Shown: one piece after another, positions 9,572 through 19,104 of the stretch
Numbering within the stretch: the first letter of the stretch is position 1
Layout of the letters: each line of letters begins with the position of its first letter
Source of the DNA: Thioclava sp. GXIMD2076
GTDB lineage: Bacteria > Pseudomonadota > Alphaproteobacteria > Rhodobacterales > Rhodobacteraceae
Assembly: GCF_037949795.1 (NCBI RefSeq)
Contig: NZ_CP149932.1
Location: forward strand, 1,601,001 to 1,665,000
DNA: 64,000 nucleotides
Reading direction: 5' to 3'
Notes under the pieces: generated by a model
The model's input: the letters and a program-made list of their open reading frames with translations, nothing else
Databases searched by the model: none
Told to the model about the DNA's origin: nothing
Made by a program: the position numbers and the translations under genes

Positions 9572-9778
9572 TCAGAGAACTTTGAGGTCACCAGCAGAGG
9601 CACGACCGTCACGGCCGCTGATCAGTTCGTACTCGATTTTCTGGTTGTCGGCGAGGCCGGTCAGCCCTGCGCGCTCGACTGCAGAAATATGCACGAACAC
9701 ATCCTTGCCGCCTTCATCGGGCGCGATGAAGCCGTAGCCTTTGGTGGTGTTGAACCATTTTACGGTGCCAGTGGCCAT
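9572..9778 (-). CDS. Cold-shock protein (CspA family)
   Basis: Single OB-fold RNA chaperone of 68 aa. It has RNP1 (KGYGFIAPDE, about 13-22) and RNP2 (VFVHISAV, about 27-34) motifs, after the typical start MATGTVKWFN. AAGGAG upstream of ATG 9778 identifies the start; the longer open frame upstream is not protein-like. The roughly 230-base upstream gap (9779-10006) would hold its promoter and 5' leader. The paralogue number and cold response cannot be judged from sequence. Confidence 0.95.
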   Translation of the reverse strand: MATGTVKWFNTTKGYGFIAPDEGGKDVFVHISAVERAGLTGLADNQKIEYELISGRDGRASAGDLKVL

Positions 9779-10006
9779 TCCCGTATCTCCTTCAGGTCTT
9801 CCCGGCGGCGATATTGCAACCGGGCCGCGCTGCCTGGTCTTCCAAGTCGCCCGGCAGCCTAAGGGCACGGGGTAGAAAGTCAGCGTTACACGCATCTACG
9901 AAGATGAAGCATGTGCATGAAAATGCAATGACGAAATGGCGAGGAAGCGAACTCCCTCACCTTTCTGTGATGTTGCACTGCGGCATGGCCGGATTTGCCC
10001 TAAAAA

Positions 10007-11953
10007 TCAGCGCAGATCAGGGGCCATAGCTTCCGATGCGAGCGTTGCGAGAACGTCATCGAGCGCAACGATCTCGGTCCGGTTCTCGCCCAGCTTGCGC
10101 ACCGAAACGGTGCGGTCCTCGACTTCTTTCATCCCGATCGCGAAGATATAGGGCACTTTCCCGAGACTATGCTCGCGCACCTTGTAGTTGATCTTCTCGT
10201 TGCGGGTATCGGCCTCCGCACGGATGCCGCGGGCTTTCAGGGCTTCGGTCACTTCGCGCACATAGTCATCGGCATCCGAGACGATCGAGGCCACAACAAC
10301 CTGACGCGGCGCGAGCCACAGGGGCAGCTTGCCTGCGAAGTTCTCGATCAGCATGCCGATGAACCGCTCGAACGAGCCCAGAACCGCGCGGTGCAGCATG
10401 ACAGGGCGGTGACGCTCGCCATCCTGACCGATATAGCTCGCATCCAGACGCTCGGGGAGGTTAGGGTCCACCTGCAGCGTGCCGCATTGCCATTCACGCC
10501 CGATCGCATCGGTCAGGGTGAATTCGAGTTTGGGGCCATAGAAGGCACCTTCGCCTTCCTGGATCTCGTATTCATAGCCCGCGTGGTTGCACGCATTGCC
10601 GAGGGCGGCCTCGACGCGGTCCCAGCTTTCTTCGGAGCCGATGCGCTTCTCGGGACGGGTCGAGAGCTTGATCGTCCAGTTGTCGAAGCCCAGATCCGAA
10701 TAGATACCGGCGAGGAAGCTGATGAATTTCGCGGTTTCCGTCTCGATCTGGTCTTCCGTGCAGAAGATATGCGCGTCATCCTGCGTGAAGCCGCGCACAC
10801 GCATGATCCCGTGCAGCGCGCCCGAGGGTTCATAGCGGTTGCACGAGCCGAACTCGGCCATGCGCAGGGGCAGGTCGCGATAGGATTTCAGCCCCACATT
10901 GAACACCTGAACGTGGCAGGGGCAGTTCATGGGTTTAAGCGCATTAACGGTTTTCTCGCGGGCATGATCCTCGTCCACTTCGACGATAAACATGTTCTCC
11001 TGATAGTTTTCCCAGTGGCCCGAGGCTTCCCACAGCTTGCGGTTCACTACCTGCGGCGTATTCACCTCGACATAGCCGTCAGCGCGCTGCTTGCGGCGCA
11101 TATAGTCCTGAAGCGTCGTGTAGATGGTCCAGCCATTGGGGTGCCAGAAGACCTGACCGGGGGCCTCTTCCTGCATGTGGTAGAGGTCCATCTCGCGGCC
11201 CAGACGGCGGTGGTCGCGCTTGGCGGCCTCTTCCATCATCGTGGTCCAGGCGCTCAGGTCTTTCTTGGACTTGAAGGCCACGCCATAGATGCGCTGCAGC
11301 ATCGGGCGGGTCGAATCGCCCAGCCAGTAGGCGCCCGCCACATGGGTCAGTTTGAACGCATCGGCAGGCACCTGGCCGGTATGGACAAGGTGCGGACCAC
11401 GGCAGAGATCCTGCCAGTCGCCATGCCAGTACATCCGCAGATCCTCGCCCTCGGGGATGCGGTTGACCAGCTCGACCTTGAAGGGCTCGCCCCTGTCCTC
11501 GTAATATTTGATCGCATCCTCACGCGACCACAGCTCGGTCTTCACCGGCTCGCGGGCATTGATGATGTCGCGCATCTTCTTCTCGATTACCGCGAGGTCT
11601 TCGGGAGTGAAGGGCTCGGCGCGGTCGAAATCGTAGAACCAGCCATTGTCGCGGACCGGACCGATGGTCACTTTCACATCTGGCCAGATCTCCTGCACGG
11701 CGCGGGCCATGATGTGGGCCAGATCGTGGCGGATCAGTTCCAGCGCGGGCGCGTCATCGGACATGGTGTTGATGGCGATCTGCGCATCCTGCGTGATCGG
11801 CCATTGCAGATCCCAATGCTGGCCATTCACCTGCGCGGAAATCGCTTTTTTCGACAGGGATTTGGAAATGCCTTCGGCGACTTCCAGAGCCGTAATGCCG
11901 GCATCGACCTGCTTCTGGTTTCCATCGGGGAAGGTGAGGGTAATCTGGGACAT
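10007..11953 (-). CDS. thrS: Threonyl-tRNA synthetase
   Basis: Class II synthetase, 648 aa, full length. In order: N-terminal TGS domain ([13 protein letters not shown] to about 65); editing domain with the HxxxH-type metal site ([11 protein letters not shown]); catalytic core with [45 protein letters not shown], and motif 3 near [18 protein letters not shown]-terminal anticodon-binding domain. ATG 11953 was chosen because it gives the canonical TGS start and is preceded by AGGAGGACGACAG-type sequence on the minus strand. No leader peptide or T-box-like structure was seen upstream. Confidence 0.97.
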   Translation of the reverse strand: MSQITLTFPDGNQKQVDAGITALEVAEGISKSLSKKAISAQVNGQHWDLQWPITQDAQIAINTMSDDAPALELIRHDLAHIMARAVQEIWPDVKVTIGPVRDNGWFYDFDRAEPFTPEDLAVIEKKMRDIINAREPVKTELWSREDAIKYYEDRGEPFKVELVNRIPEGEDLRMYWHGDWQDLCRGPHLVHTGQVPADAFKLTHVAGAYWLGDSTRPMLQRIYGVAFKSKKDLSAWTTMMEEAAKRDHRRLGREMDLYHMQEEAPGQVFWHPNGWTIYTTLQDYMRRKQRADGYVEVNTPQVVNRKLWEASGHWENYQENMFIVEVDEDHAREKTVNALKPMNCPCHVQVFNVGLKSYRDLPLRMAEFGSCNRYEPSGALHGIMRVRGFTQDDAHIFCTEDQIETETAKFISFLAGIYSDLGFDNWTIKLSTRPEKRIGSEESWDRVEAALGNACNHAGYEYEIQEGEGAFYGPKLEFTLTDAIGREWQCGTLQVDPNLPERLDASYIGQDGERHRPVMLHRAVLGSFERFIGMLIENFAGKLPLWLAPRQVVVASIVSDADDYVREVTEALKARGIRAEADTRNEKINYKVREHSLGKVPYIFAIGMKEVEDRTVSVRKLGENRTEIVALDDVLATLASEAMAPDLR

Positions 11954-12140
11954 CTGTCGTCCTCCTCGTCGGTTTGGCGCCCACGGAACGCCCGGTTGCA
12001 AGTTATGTTCGTGCGGGCCTTGTGCGACCGGCGGCCTGTGGTGTCAAGTCTCAGAAATGGATTGCCCCGCAGAATCGGGGGATTAGACGGAACCGCGTGC
12101 TCACGGCGCCGTTATCCGTGGAAGCCAAAGCGAGGTCCCC

Positions 12141-13418
12141 ATGCCCAGCCAGTTCAGCCGGTCCCTGTTCAACCGTCTTGTCGATGATCCTGACCGCGAT
12201 GGCGGGTTGGAGGCTGCACCATTGAAGGCCGAACCGGCCAATTTCCTGCGCCACATCGTGGGCTTGGCAGCCACGAAATCGGCAGACGGGCTGATTGACC
12301 CCAAACTGGTGCTCAGCTGGCTCCTGAACCATCTGGGCGCCGGGGCCTTCTATGCCGGCCTTCTGGTGCCCGTGCGCGAGGCAGGGGCGCTTTTGCCACA
12401 GATCTTCACGGCCGCGCTGATCCACGAGCGCGGTCGGCGCAAATGGGTCTGGGCTCTGGGCGCGGCGGTGCAGGGGCTGGCAGCGGGCGGGATCGCGCTG
12501 GCGGGGTTACGGCTCGAGGGTGCGGTCGCGGGGATGGTCATCGTGGCGCTGCTGGCAGTGCTGGCGGTGGCGCGCTCGGCCTGTTCGGTGGCCTATAAGG
12601 ACGTTCTGGGCAAGACCATCGGCCAGAGTCGCCGCGGCACGGTCACGGGCACGGCCTCGACCATTGGCTCGGCGGCAGTGGTCATCTTTGCGCTAATGCT
12701 GCTCTTCATCTCCGTGGATCGCTACGCGCTGGTCGAGGTGGCGATTGGTCTGGCGGCCATCGGCTGGATTCTCGGGGCGGTGATGATGGCGCTGATGGTC
12801 GAGGAGGATGACGGCGGCACCGGCGAGAGCGGGTTGCCCAACCCATGGACCCTGATGCGCGAGGACCGCCAGCTGCGGCTCTTTGTCATCGCGCGCTCGT
12901 TATTGGTGGGAACGGCTCTGGCGCCGCCCTATCTGGTGTTGCTGGCGGCCAAGGGAAGCCAAGATTTTGCCGAGCTTGGCGGGCTTGTGCTGGCATCATC
13001 TGTGGCTGCGGTCCTGTCGGCCTATATCTGGGGGCGGCTCTCAGACCGCTCCTCGCGCCGTGTGCTGATCTATGCGGGGCTTGCAGCCGCCGTGGCGCTG
13101 GCGCTGGCGCTGGGGCTCAACGCCTCGGGCCTCGCACAGACCGTCTGGGCGATGCCCTTGGTGCTCTTCTGCCTGATGCTGGCCTATCATGGGGTGCGTC
13201 AGGGACGCTCGACGCATCTTGTGGATATGTCAGGCCCCGGGGAGCGGGCCGATTACACCGCCGTCTCCAATACAGTAGTAGGGCTCTTCCTGCTGATCGC
13301 GGGGGCAGGGGCTGCCGCATTGGGAAGTGTCTCGGTGCCCCTTGTCATCGGGGTCTTTCTTGTGATGTCTGTGGCGGGCGCTTGGATTGCAACGAAACTG
13401 ACCGAGGTTCAGACATGA
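12141..13418 (+). CDS. MFS permease
   Basis: A 425-aa inner-membrane protein with about twelve hydrophobic segments. It carries an MFS-like conserved loop after TM2 (GALLPQIFTAALIHERGRRKWVW) and another in the second half (YIWGRLSDRSSRRVLIYAGLAAA). The cytoplasmic N-terminus is about 45 aa. Substrate unknown. The stop codon overlaps the start of the next alpha/beta hydrolase (ATGA), indicating coupled translation, so transport and hydrolysis may serve one pathway. Confidence 0.82.
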   Translation: MPSQFSRSLFNRLVDDPDRDGGLEAAPLKAEPANFLRHIVGLAATKSADGLIDPKLVLSWLLNHLGAGAFYAGLLVPVREAGALLPQIFTAALIHERGRRKWVWALGAAVQGLAAGGIALAGLRLEGAVAGMVIVALLAVLAVARSACSVAYKDVLGKTIGQSRRGTVTGTASTIGSAAVVIFALMLLFISVDRYALVEVAIGLAAIGWILGAVMMALMVEEDDGGTGESGLPNPWTLMREDRQLRLFVIARSLLVGTALAPPYLVLLAAKGSQDFAELGGLVLASSVAAVLSAYIWGRLSDRSSRRVLIYAGLAAAVALALALGLNASGLAQTVWAMPLVLFCLMLAYHGVRQGRSTHLVDMSGPGERADYTAVSNTVVGLFLLIAGAGAAALGSVSVPLVIGVFLVMSVAGAWIATKLTEVQT

Positions 13419-14161
13419 CCGATTTCCTGACCACAGCCGAAGGCCGCAAGATCGGCTATAACCGTATCGAGGGTAGCGAGCCGGGGATCGTGTTTCTGGG
13501 TGGCTTGCGCTCGGATATGGAGGGGACCAAGGCGCTGGCGCTCGAGCAATGGGCCAAGGCGCAGGGCAAGGCCTTTTTGCGCTTCGATTATTCCGGTCAT
13601 GGCGTGTCATCGGGCACATTCGAGGAGGGCGCGATCGGTGATTGGTTCGAGGATGCGATGGCCGCAATCACCACGTTGACCTCCGGCCCGCAGGTGTTGG
13701 TCGGCTCGTCGATGGGGGGCTGGGTTTCGCTTCTGGTGGCGCGCACCATCCCCGACCGTGTGGCGGGGCTTGTGACGATCGCGGCTGCTCCCGATTTTAC
13801 CGAGGACGGATACTGGGCAAGCTTTAACGAGGCCACGCGCGAGAAACTCGAACGCGAGGGCCATATCGCCATACCGTCAGAATACGGGGCGCCGATGATC
13901 ATCACCCGCCGCCTGATCGAGGATGGCCGCAACCGGCTGGTGCTGCGCGATCCGCTGTCGCTCCCCTTCCCGACGCGGCTGTTGCAGGGCACCGATGACG
14001 AGGCCGTGCCCTATGACTGGGCGATCCGGCTGCTGAACCACGCGGATTGCCCCGATCTGACCCTGACACTGGTCAGGGGGGCCGATCACCGTTTCTCGGA
14101 CGAGGATTGCCTGAAGATGATCGAACGCGCCGTGGCGGATGTGCTGGCGCGTATTCCCTGA
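13415..14161 (+). CDS. Alpha/beta hydrolase (ABHD10-like)
   Basis: A 248-aa serine hydrolase. The nucleophile elbow is GSSMGGW near residue 95, an oxyanion strand reads IVFLGGLRSDMEGTKA, the acidic residue is probably in LLQGTDDEAVPY, and the catalytic His is in VRGADHRFSDEDC. This pattern and length resemble ABHD10 / palmitoyl-thioesterase-like proteins common in alphaproteobacteria. The substrate is not deducible. The ATG lies inside the MFS stop (ATGA overlap). A longer in-frame ORF upstream is antisense-like read-through of the MFS gene and was ignored. Confidence 0.85.
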   Translation: MTDFLTTAEGRKIGYNRIEGSEPGIVFLGGLRSDMEGTKALALEQWAKAQGKAFLRFDYSGHGVSSGTFEEGAIGDWFEDAMAAITTLTSGPQVLVGSSMGGWVSLLVARTIPDRVAGLVTIAAAPDFTEDGYWASFNEATREKLEREGHIAIPSEYGAPMIITRRLIEDGRNRLVLRDPLSLPFPTRLLQGTDDEAVPYDWAIRLLNHADCPDLTLTLVRGADHRFSDEDCLKMIERAVADVLARIP

Positions 14162-14309
14162 CGGCACGACCGGCAGTCCTCCCCGGTGCCGCAGGCGCGG
14201 CGAAAACATGACGGGGACATGACGTTTGCGCTTCAATCCTCTGGCTCCATCGGTCACATTACGCGTAAGAGCGGGCAAGCCGCCGAGGGTGGAGAAGGGA
14301 ATTCGAGCA

Positions 14310-15020
14310 ATGACCGCTGAACCGCTGGTTCTGCTGCCGGGCTTCATGAGTGACGCGCGGCTCTATTGGCATCAGTTGGCCGAGCTTTCGGCCGAGCGCG
14401 CCGTGATGGTCTGTCCTTTGCGCGGCGACAGCATCGAGGATATGGCGCGCAGCGTTCTGGCCGAGGCACCGCCGCGTTTTGCGCTGGCGGGGCACTGGCT
14501 GGGGGCGCTGGTGGCCATGGAGGTTCTGCGGCAGGCGCCCGAGCGTGTGACGCGGATCGCGATGATCAATGTCTCGCCGCTACCCGAAACCCCCACGATG
14601 GCCGGGCTGCGCGAACAGCGCATTCTGAAAGCCAAGACGGGGCGTCTTGATGATGCGATGCTCGAGGAGGTGCCCGCGAGTGCTCTGGCCGAGGGCGAGA
14701 GCCGGATCAATGTGCAAGCGATGATGCTGGATATGGCACAGACGCTCGGTCCCGACCGTTTTGCCGCGCAGTCCCGCGCGCTGATGCGCCGTCCTGACCA
14801 GCAGCGGCTTCTGCGCAACTCGCCTGTGCGGGCGCTACTTCTTTGCGGCGTGCATGACACGATCTGCCCGCCGCGCAGACACCAGTTCCTGGCCGAGCTG
14901 ATCCCGCATGGAACCTATACCGAGATCGCGCAGGCAGGGCATCTTACCCCTCTCGAACAGCCCGAAGCGGTGACATCCGCGCTGCGTGAATGGCTCAACG
15001 CCCCTGTATCATTCAAATAA
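14310..15020 (+). CDS. Alpha/beta-hydrolase-fold protein lacking the nucleophile serine
   Basis: A 236-aa alpha/beta-hydrolase-fold protein. Strand/oxyanion region EPLVLLPGFMSDARLYWHQL and C-terminal AQAGHLTPLEQPEAV (catalytic His region) are well preserved. The elbow, normally G-H-S-x-G, reads G-H-W-L-G: residue 63 is Trp, codon TGG at 14496-14498. A single base change from TCG would explain it. The protein is therefore either catalytically inactive, uses another mechanism, or reflects a mutation or read error. GGAGAAGGGA precedes ATG 14310. It lies 148 bases after the ABHD10-like gene on the same strand. Confidence 0.8.
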   Translation: MTAEPLVLLPGFMSDARLYWHQLAELSAERAVMVCPLRGDSIEDMARSVLAEAPPRFALAGHWLGALVAMEVLRQAPERVTRIAMINVSPLPETPTMAGLREQRILKAKTGRLDDAMLEEVPASALAEGESRINVQAMMLDMAQTLGPDRFAAQSRALMRRPDQQRLLRNSPVRALLLCGVHDTICPPRRHQFLAELIPHGTYTEIAQAGHLTPLEQPEAVTSALREWLNAPVSFK

Positions 15021-15177
15021 TCGATTTAAAATTTGTTATTTGTTAATGTTTCTCCGACAGTGTTGTCGAGGAGAGGCAGAAAGAACTTTTGCGCCTCTAT
15101 TCTCTTATTTACGGTGAATAGTGTGTTCTGTTTTTTCATTGCCTTACACGAAGGCGATCAATGGCGAGGAGGGCCAG

Positions 15178-15516
15178 ATGATCCATATCGTGAGCTGCAC
15201 TTTCAGAACGAGCGGTCTCGTCTATGATCATCGCCAGATGTCGGGTGGCGCAATCCGCGTCACGGCGACCGATAGCGGGCGTGATTTGGTCAAATGCAGA
15301 TTCTTCGGGGTTGGACGCGAGAAGGGGAGCCAGCCTGCAAATGATGTGCTCTGCTGTCCCGCTTTCTCGAAACCGTCATCGCGGGCGGCCTCTGGTATGA
15401 ACGGGGCGGATGCCGTGCTCGACCGGCATATGGCAGAGGCCCGGCGCGTGGACGAGCTGATGCGGATGATCGAAGGCGCGCTGAATGGCGGACTACCACG
15501 GCAGGACCATCCCTGA
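15178..15516 (+). CDS. Hypothetical protein
   Basis: A 112-aa protein of no recognised family. GAGGAGGG at 15166-15172 positions ATG 15178 well. The N-terminus (MIHIVSCTFRTSGLVYDHRQMSGGAIRVTA) is beta-like, the centre has a CC pair (DVLCCPAF), and the C-terminus is helical and charged (DRHMAEARRVDELMRMIEGAL). The region before it (15021-15130) is clearly more AT-rich than its surroundings and may hold its promoter or mark acquired DNA. It ends in a strong terminator shared with ilvH. Confidence 0.6.
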   Translation: MIHIVSCTFRTSGLVYDHRQMSGGAIRVTATDSGRDLVKCRFFGVGREKGSQPANDVLCCPAFSKPSSRAASGMNGADAVLDRHMAEARRVDELMRMIEGALNGGLPRQDHP

Positions 15517-15532
15517 ACGTAACCCTGCGAAC

Positions 15533-15561
15533 AAAAACGCGGCCTCTGGGGCCGCGTTTTT
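15533..15561. terminator. Bidirectional terminator between the hypothetical gene and ilvH
   Basis: Perfect 12-bp stem AAAAACGCGGCC / GGCCGCGTTTTT with a five-base loop; T runs follow on both strands. It serves the convergent hypothetical gene and ilvH. Confidence 0.9.
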
Positions 15562-15573
15562 GTTTTTGCTGTT

Positions 15574-16134
15574 TCAGACGCCGCGCGAGAGCGCCGCGAC
15601 ACCTGTGCGGGCCACATCACTCAGGCCCAAGGGGCGCATCAGCTCTGCAAAGGCGTCGATCTTTTCCGGCGCGCCGGTCATCTCGAAGACAAAGCTCTCG
15701 AGCGTGGAATCGACCACATTGGCGCGGAAGATCTCTGCAAGCCGCAGTGCCTCGATCCGCTTGTCGCCAGAGCCTACCACCTTGATCAGTGCCAGCTCGC
15801 GCTCGACCGCCTGACCCTCGAGCGTCAGGTCGATCACCTCATGGACCGGCACGATCCGGCCAAGTTGTGCCTTGATCTGCTCGATCACGGCAACGGTGCC
15901 GCGGGTCACGATCGTGATGCGCGAGCGGTGGCCCTTGTGATCGGTCTCGGCCACGGTGAGGCTGTCGATATTATAGCCGCGCCCCGCGAAAAGCCCGATC
16001 ACGCGGGCCAGAACGCCCGCCTCGTTTTCCACGATCAGCGCCAGAGTATGGCTTTGCACCACATCGGAATGGAAATCCCGCAGGTCATAGGCCGAATGGC
16101 TCGTGGAGCCTTGTTTGATGTTCAGAGCGGCCAT
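15574..16134 (-). CDS. ilvH: Acetolactate synthase small (regulatory) subunit
   Basis: Regulatory subunit (186 aa) that confers valine feedback on acetolactate synthase. The N-terminal ACT domain begins about residue 27 (SHTLALIVENEAGVLARVIGLFAGRGYNIDSLTVAETD). A C-terminal domain runs from about residue 100 (ERELALIKV to the end). AAAGGAG precedes ATG 16134. It follows ilvB by 63 bases on the minus strand and is last in the operon controlled by the leader at 18059-18106. Confidence 0.96.
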   Translation of the reverse strand: MAALNIKQGSTSHSAYDLRDFHSDVVQSHTLALIVENEAGVLARVIGLFAGRGYNIDSLTVAETDHKGHRSRITIVTRGTVAVIEQIKAQLGRIVPVHEVIDLTLEGQAVERELALIKVVGSGDKRIEALRLAEIFRANVVDSTLESFVFEMTGAPEKIDAFAELMRPLGLSDVARTGVAALSRGV

Positions 16135-16197
16135 GGCCGGTCTCCTTTCAATCCATGCGTTTCAGCGCTCGGGCGGGGCGCACCCGCCCGATCAGGC

Positions 16198-17943
<1,746 letters not shown>

Positions 17944-18004
17944 CGCATACTCCATCCATTGCCCGTGATCGGGCCCGTTCCAATCCAACCCAGTGTGTCG
18001 ATAT

Positions 18005-18032
18005 GAAAAAGCCCCCGACCTGTGGCGGGGGC
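18005..18032 (-). terminator. Attenuator terminator of the ilvBH operon
   Basis: On the minus strand GCCCCCG... pairs with ...CGGGGGC and a run of five T follows, 27 bases downstream of the leader-peptide stop and 62 bases before ilvB. The placement between leader peptide and first structural gene is that of a transcription attenuator. Confidence 0.85.
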
Positions 18033-18058
18033 GCATGGGAACCATCATGGTCTAACCG

Positions 18059-18106
18059 TCACCGGCCCATGCGCTTCCTTCTAATGACGACGAGGAGCGA
18101 GTTCAT
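18059..18106 (-). CDS. ilv leader peptide (attenuation control)
   Basis: A 15-codon ORF, ATG 18106 to TGA 18061-18059, preceded by AAAGGA about seven bases upstream. It encodes MNSLLVVIRRKRMGR. The run Leu-Leu-Val-Val-Ile contains exactly the amino acids whose synthesis the downstream ilvB-ilvH operon starts. By analogy to ivbL/ilvL leaders, ribosome stalling at these codons when charged tRNAs are scarce would prevent the terminator at 18005-18032 and let transcription continue. Too short for ordinary gene callers. Confidence 0.85.
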   Translation of the reverse strand: MNSLLVVIRRKRMGR

Positions 18107-18525
18107 CGCTAATCCTTTCACTGTGGTTGGCGGCACATTATGTCGCACCGTCCGGCCCGTCAATCGCAAAATCCGAAATAATATGATTTCAATCGGCCAA
18201 ATTATAACTTTTTATTGCGCTGAAATCCTATAAAGCTGGAATAATCGCAAAACCGTGAGAGGTTTTGCAGTGTTCATCCGCCGGATTCGGAAATTTACCG
18301 GCGGGGCAGGCTTAAATGGGTTCACATCCGCGCGAGACATGGTAAGCGAGGCCGGATCGGTAAATCTTCATGGTTTTTGAGTTCCAGACTGCGGTAAATC
18401 TGCAAAGTGGTCAATTAATCTCACCAGATTGAGGCAATTGTCTTGACCAAGCGGCGCCGTTTGGACGAAGAAATATGTCATCATGTGGTCCTGCCCATCG
18501 GGACCTGATGTGAGGGAGGGAAATT
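18107..18525. promoter_or_regulatory. Divergent promoter region of ilvBH and TRAP genes
   Basis: A 419-base non-coding stretch, markedly AT-rich between about 18170 and 18260. It must hold the promoter of the ilv leader (minus) and probably that of the TRAP operon (plus). I could not assign -35/-10 elements with confidence and found no credible ORF. Confidence 0.5.
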
Positions 18526-19104
18526 ATGGGCGCCTTACTGGCGTTTGCGCGGGTCATTGACCGCGTGAATGAGTTCATCGGAAAATCCGTCTCATGGCTT
18601 ATCCTGCTGGCGATCCTCGTCAGCGCGGTCAATGCCGTGGTGCGCAAGGTCTTCAGCATCTCGTCCAACGCGTGGCTCGAGCTGCAATGGTATCTCTTCG
18701 GGGCGGCCTTCCTGCTGGCCGCAGCCTATACGCTGCAGAAGAACGAGCATATTCGTATCGACATCCTCTACGGCGCGCTGAAACGGCGCACGCAGAACTG
18801 GATCGATCTGTTCGGGCATGTGGTCTTCCTGCTGCCCTTCACCTTGCTCATGCTCTATTTCCTCTATCCCTATGTCATGCTCTCGCTGCGCTCGGGCGAG
18901 GTCTCGACCAATGCGGGCGGCCTGATCCTGTGGCCTGCGAAGATGCTGCTGCTGGTGGGGTTCATCCTGCTTTTCGCGCAGAACATCTCCGAGATCATCA
19001 AGAAGATCGCCATCCTGCGCGGGCTGATCGAGGATCCGCATGCGGGCCAGCCGGCGCATGGCGATATGTCCGATGAACCCGTCGTGAAAGAGGAGGCTCT
19101 GTGA
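18526..19104 (+). CDS. TRAP transporter small permease (DctQ family)
   Basis: Inner-membrane subunit (192 aa) of a tripartite ATP-independent periplasmic transporter for organic acids. Four hydrophobic segments are visible, with the family motif NAWLELQWYLFGAAFLLAAAYTLQKNEHIRIDILY between the second and third. GGAGGGAAATT precedes ATG 18526. The stop TGA shares its last base with the ATG of the large permease (TGATG). No substrate-binding DctP gene lies next to the pair. Confidence 0.92.
   Translation: MGALLAFARVIDRVNEFIGKSVSWLILLAILVSAVNAVVRKVFSISSNAWLELQWYLFGAAFLLAAAYTLQKNEHIRIDILYGALKRRTQNWIDLFGHVVFLLPFTLLMLYFLYPYVMLSLRSGEVSTNAGGLILWPAKMLLLVGFILLFAQNISEIIKKIAILRGLIEDPHAGQPAHGDMSDEPVVKEEAL

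Noticed and set aside
10169..12187. 672-codon plus-strand ORF
   Set aside because: Runs antisense to thrS; its protein is rich in His/Leu/Gly from reversed codons and matches no motif.
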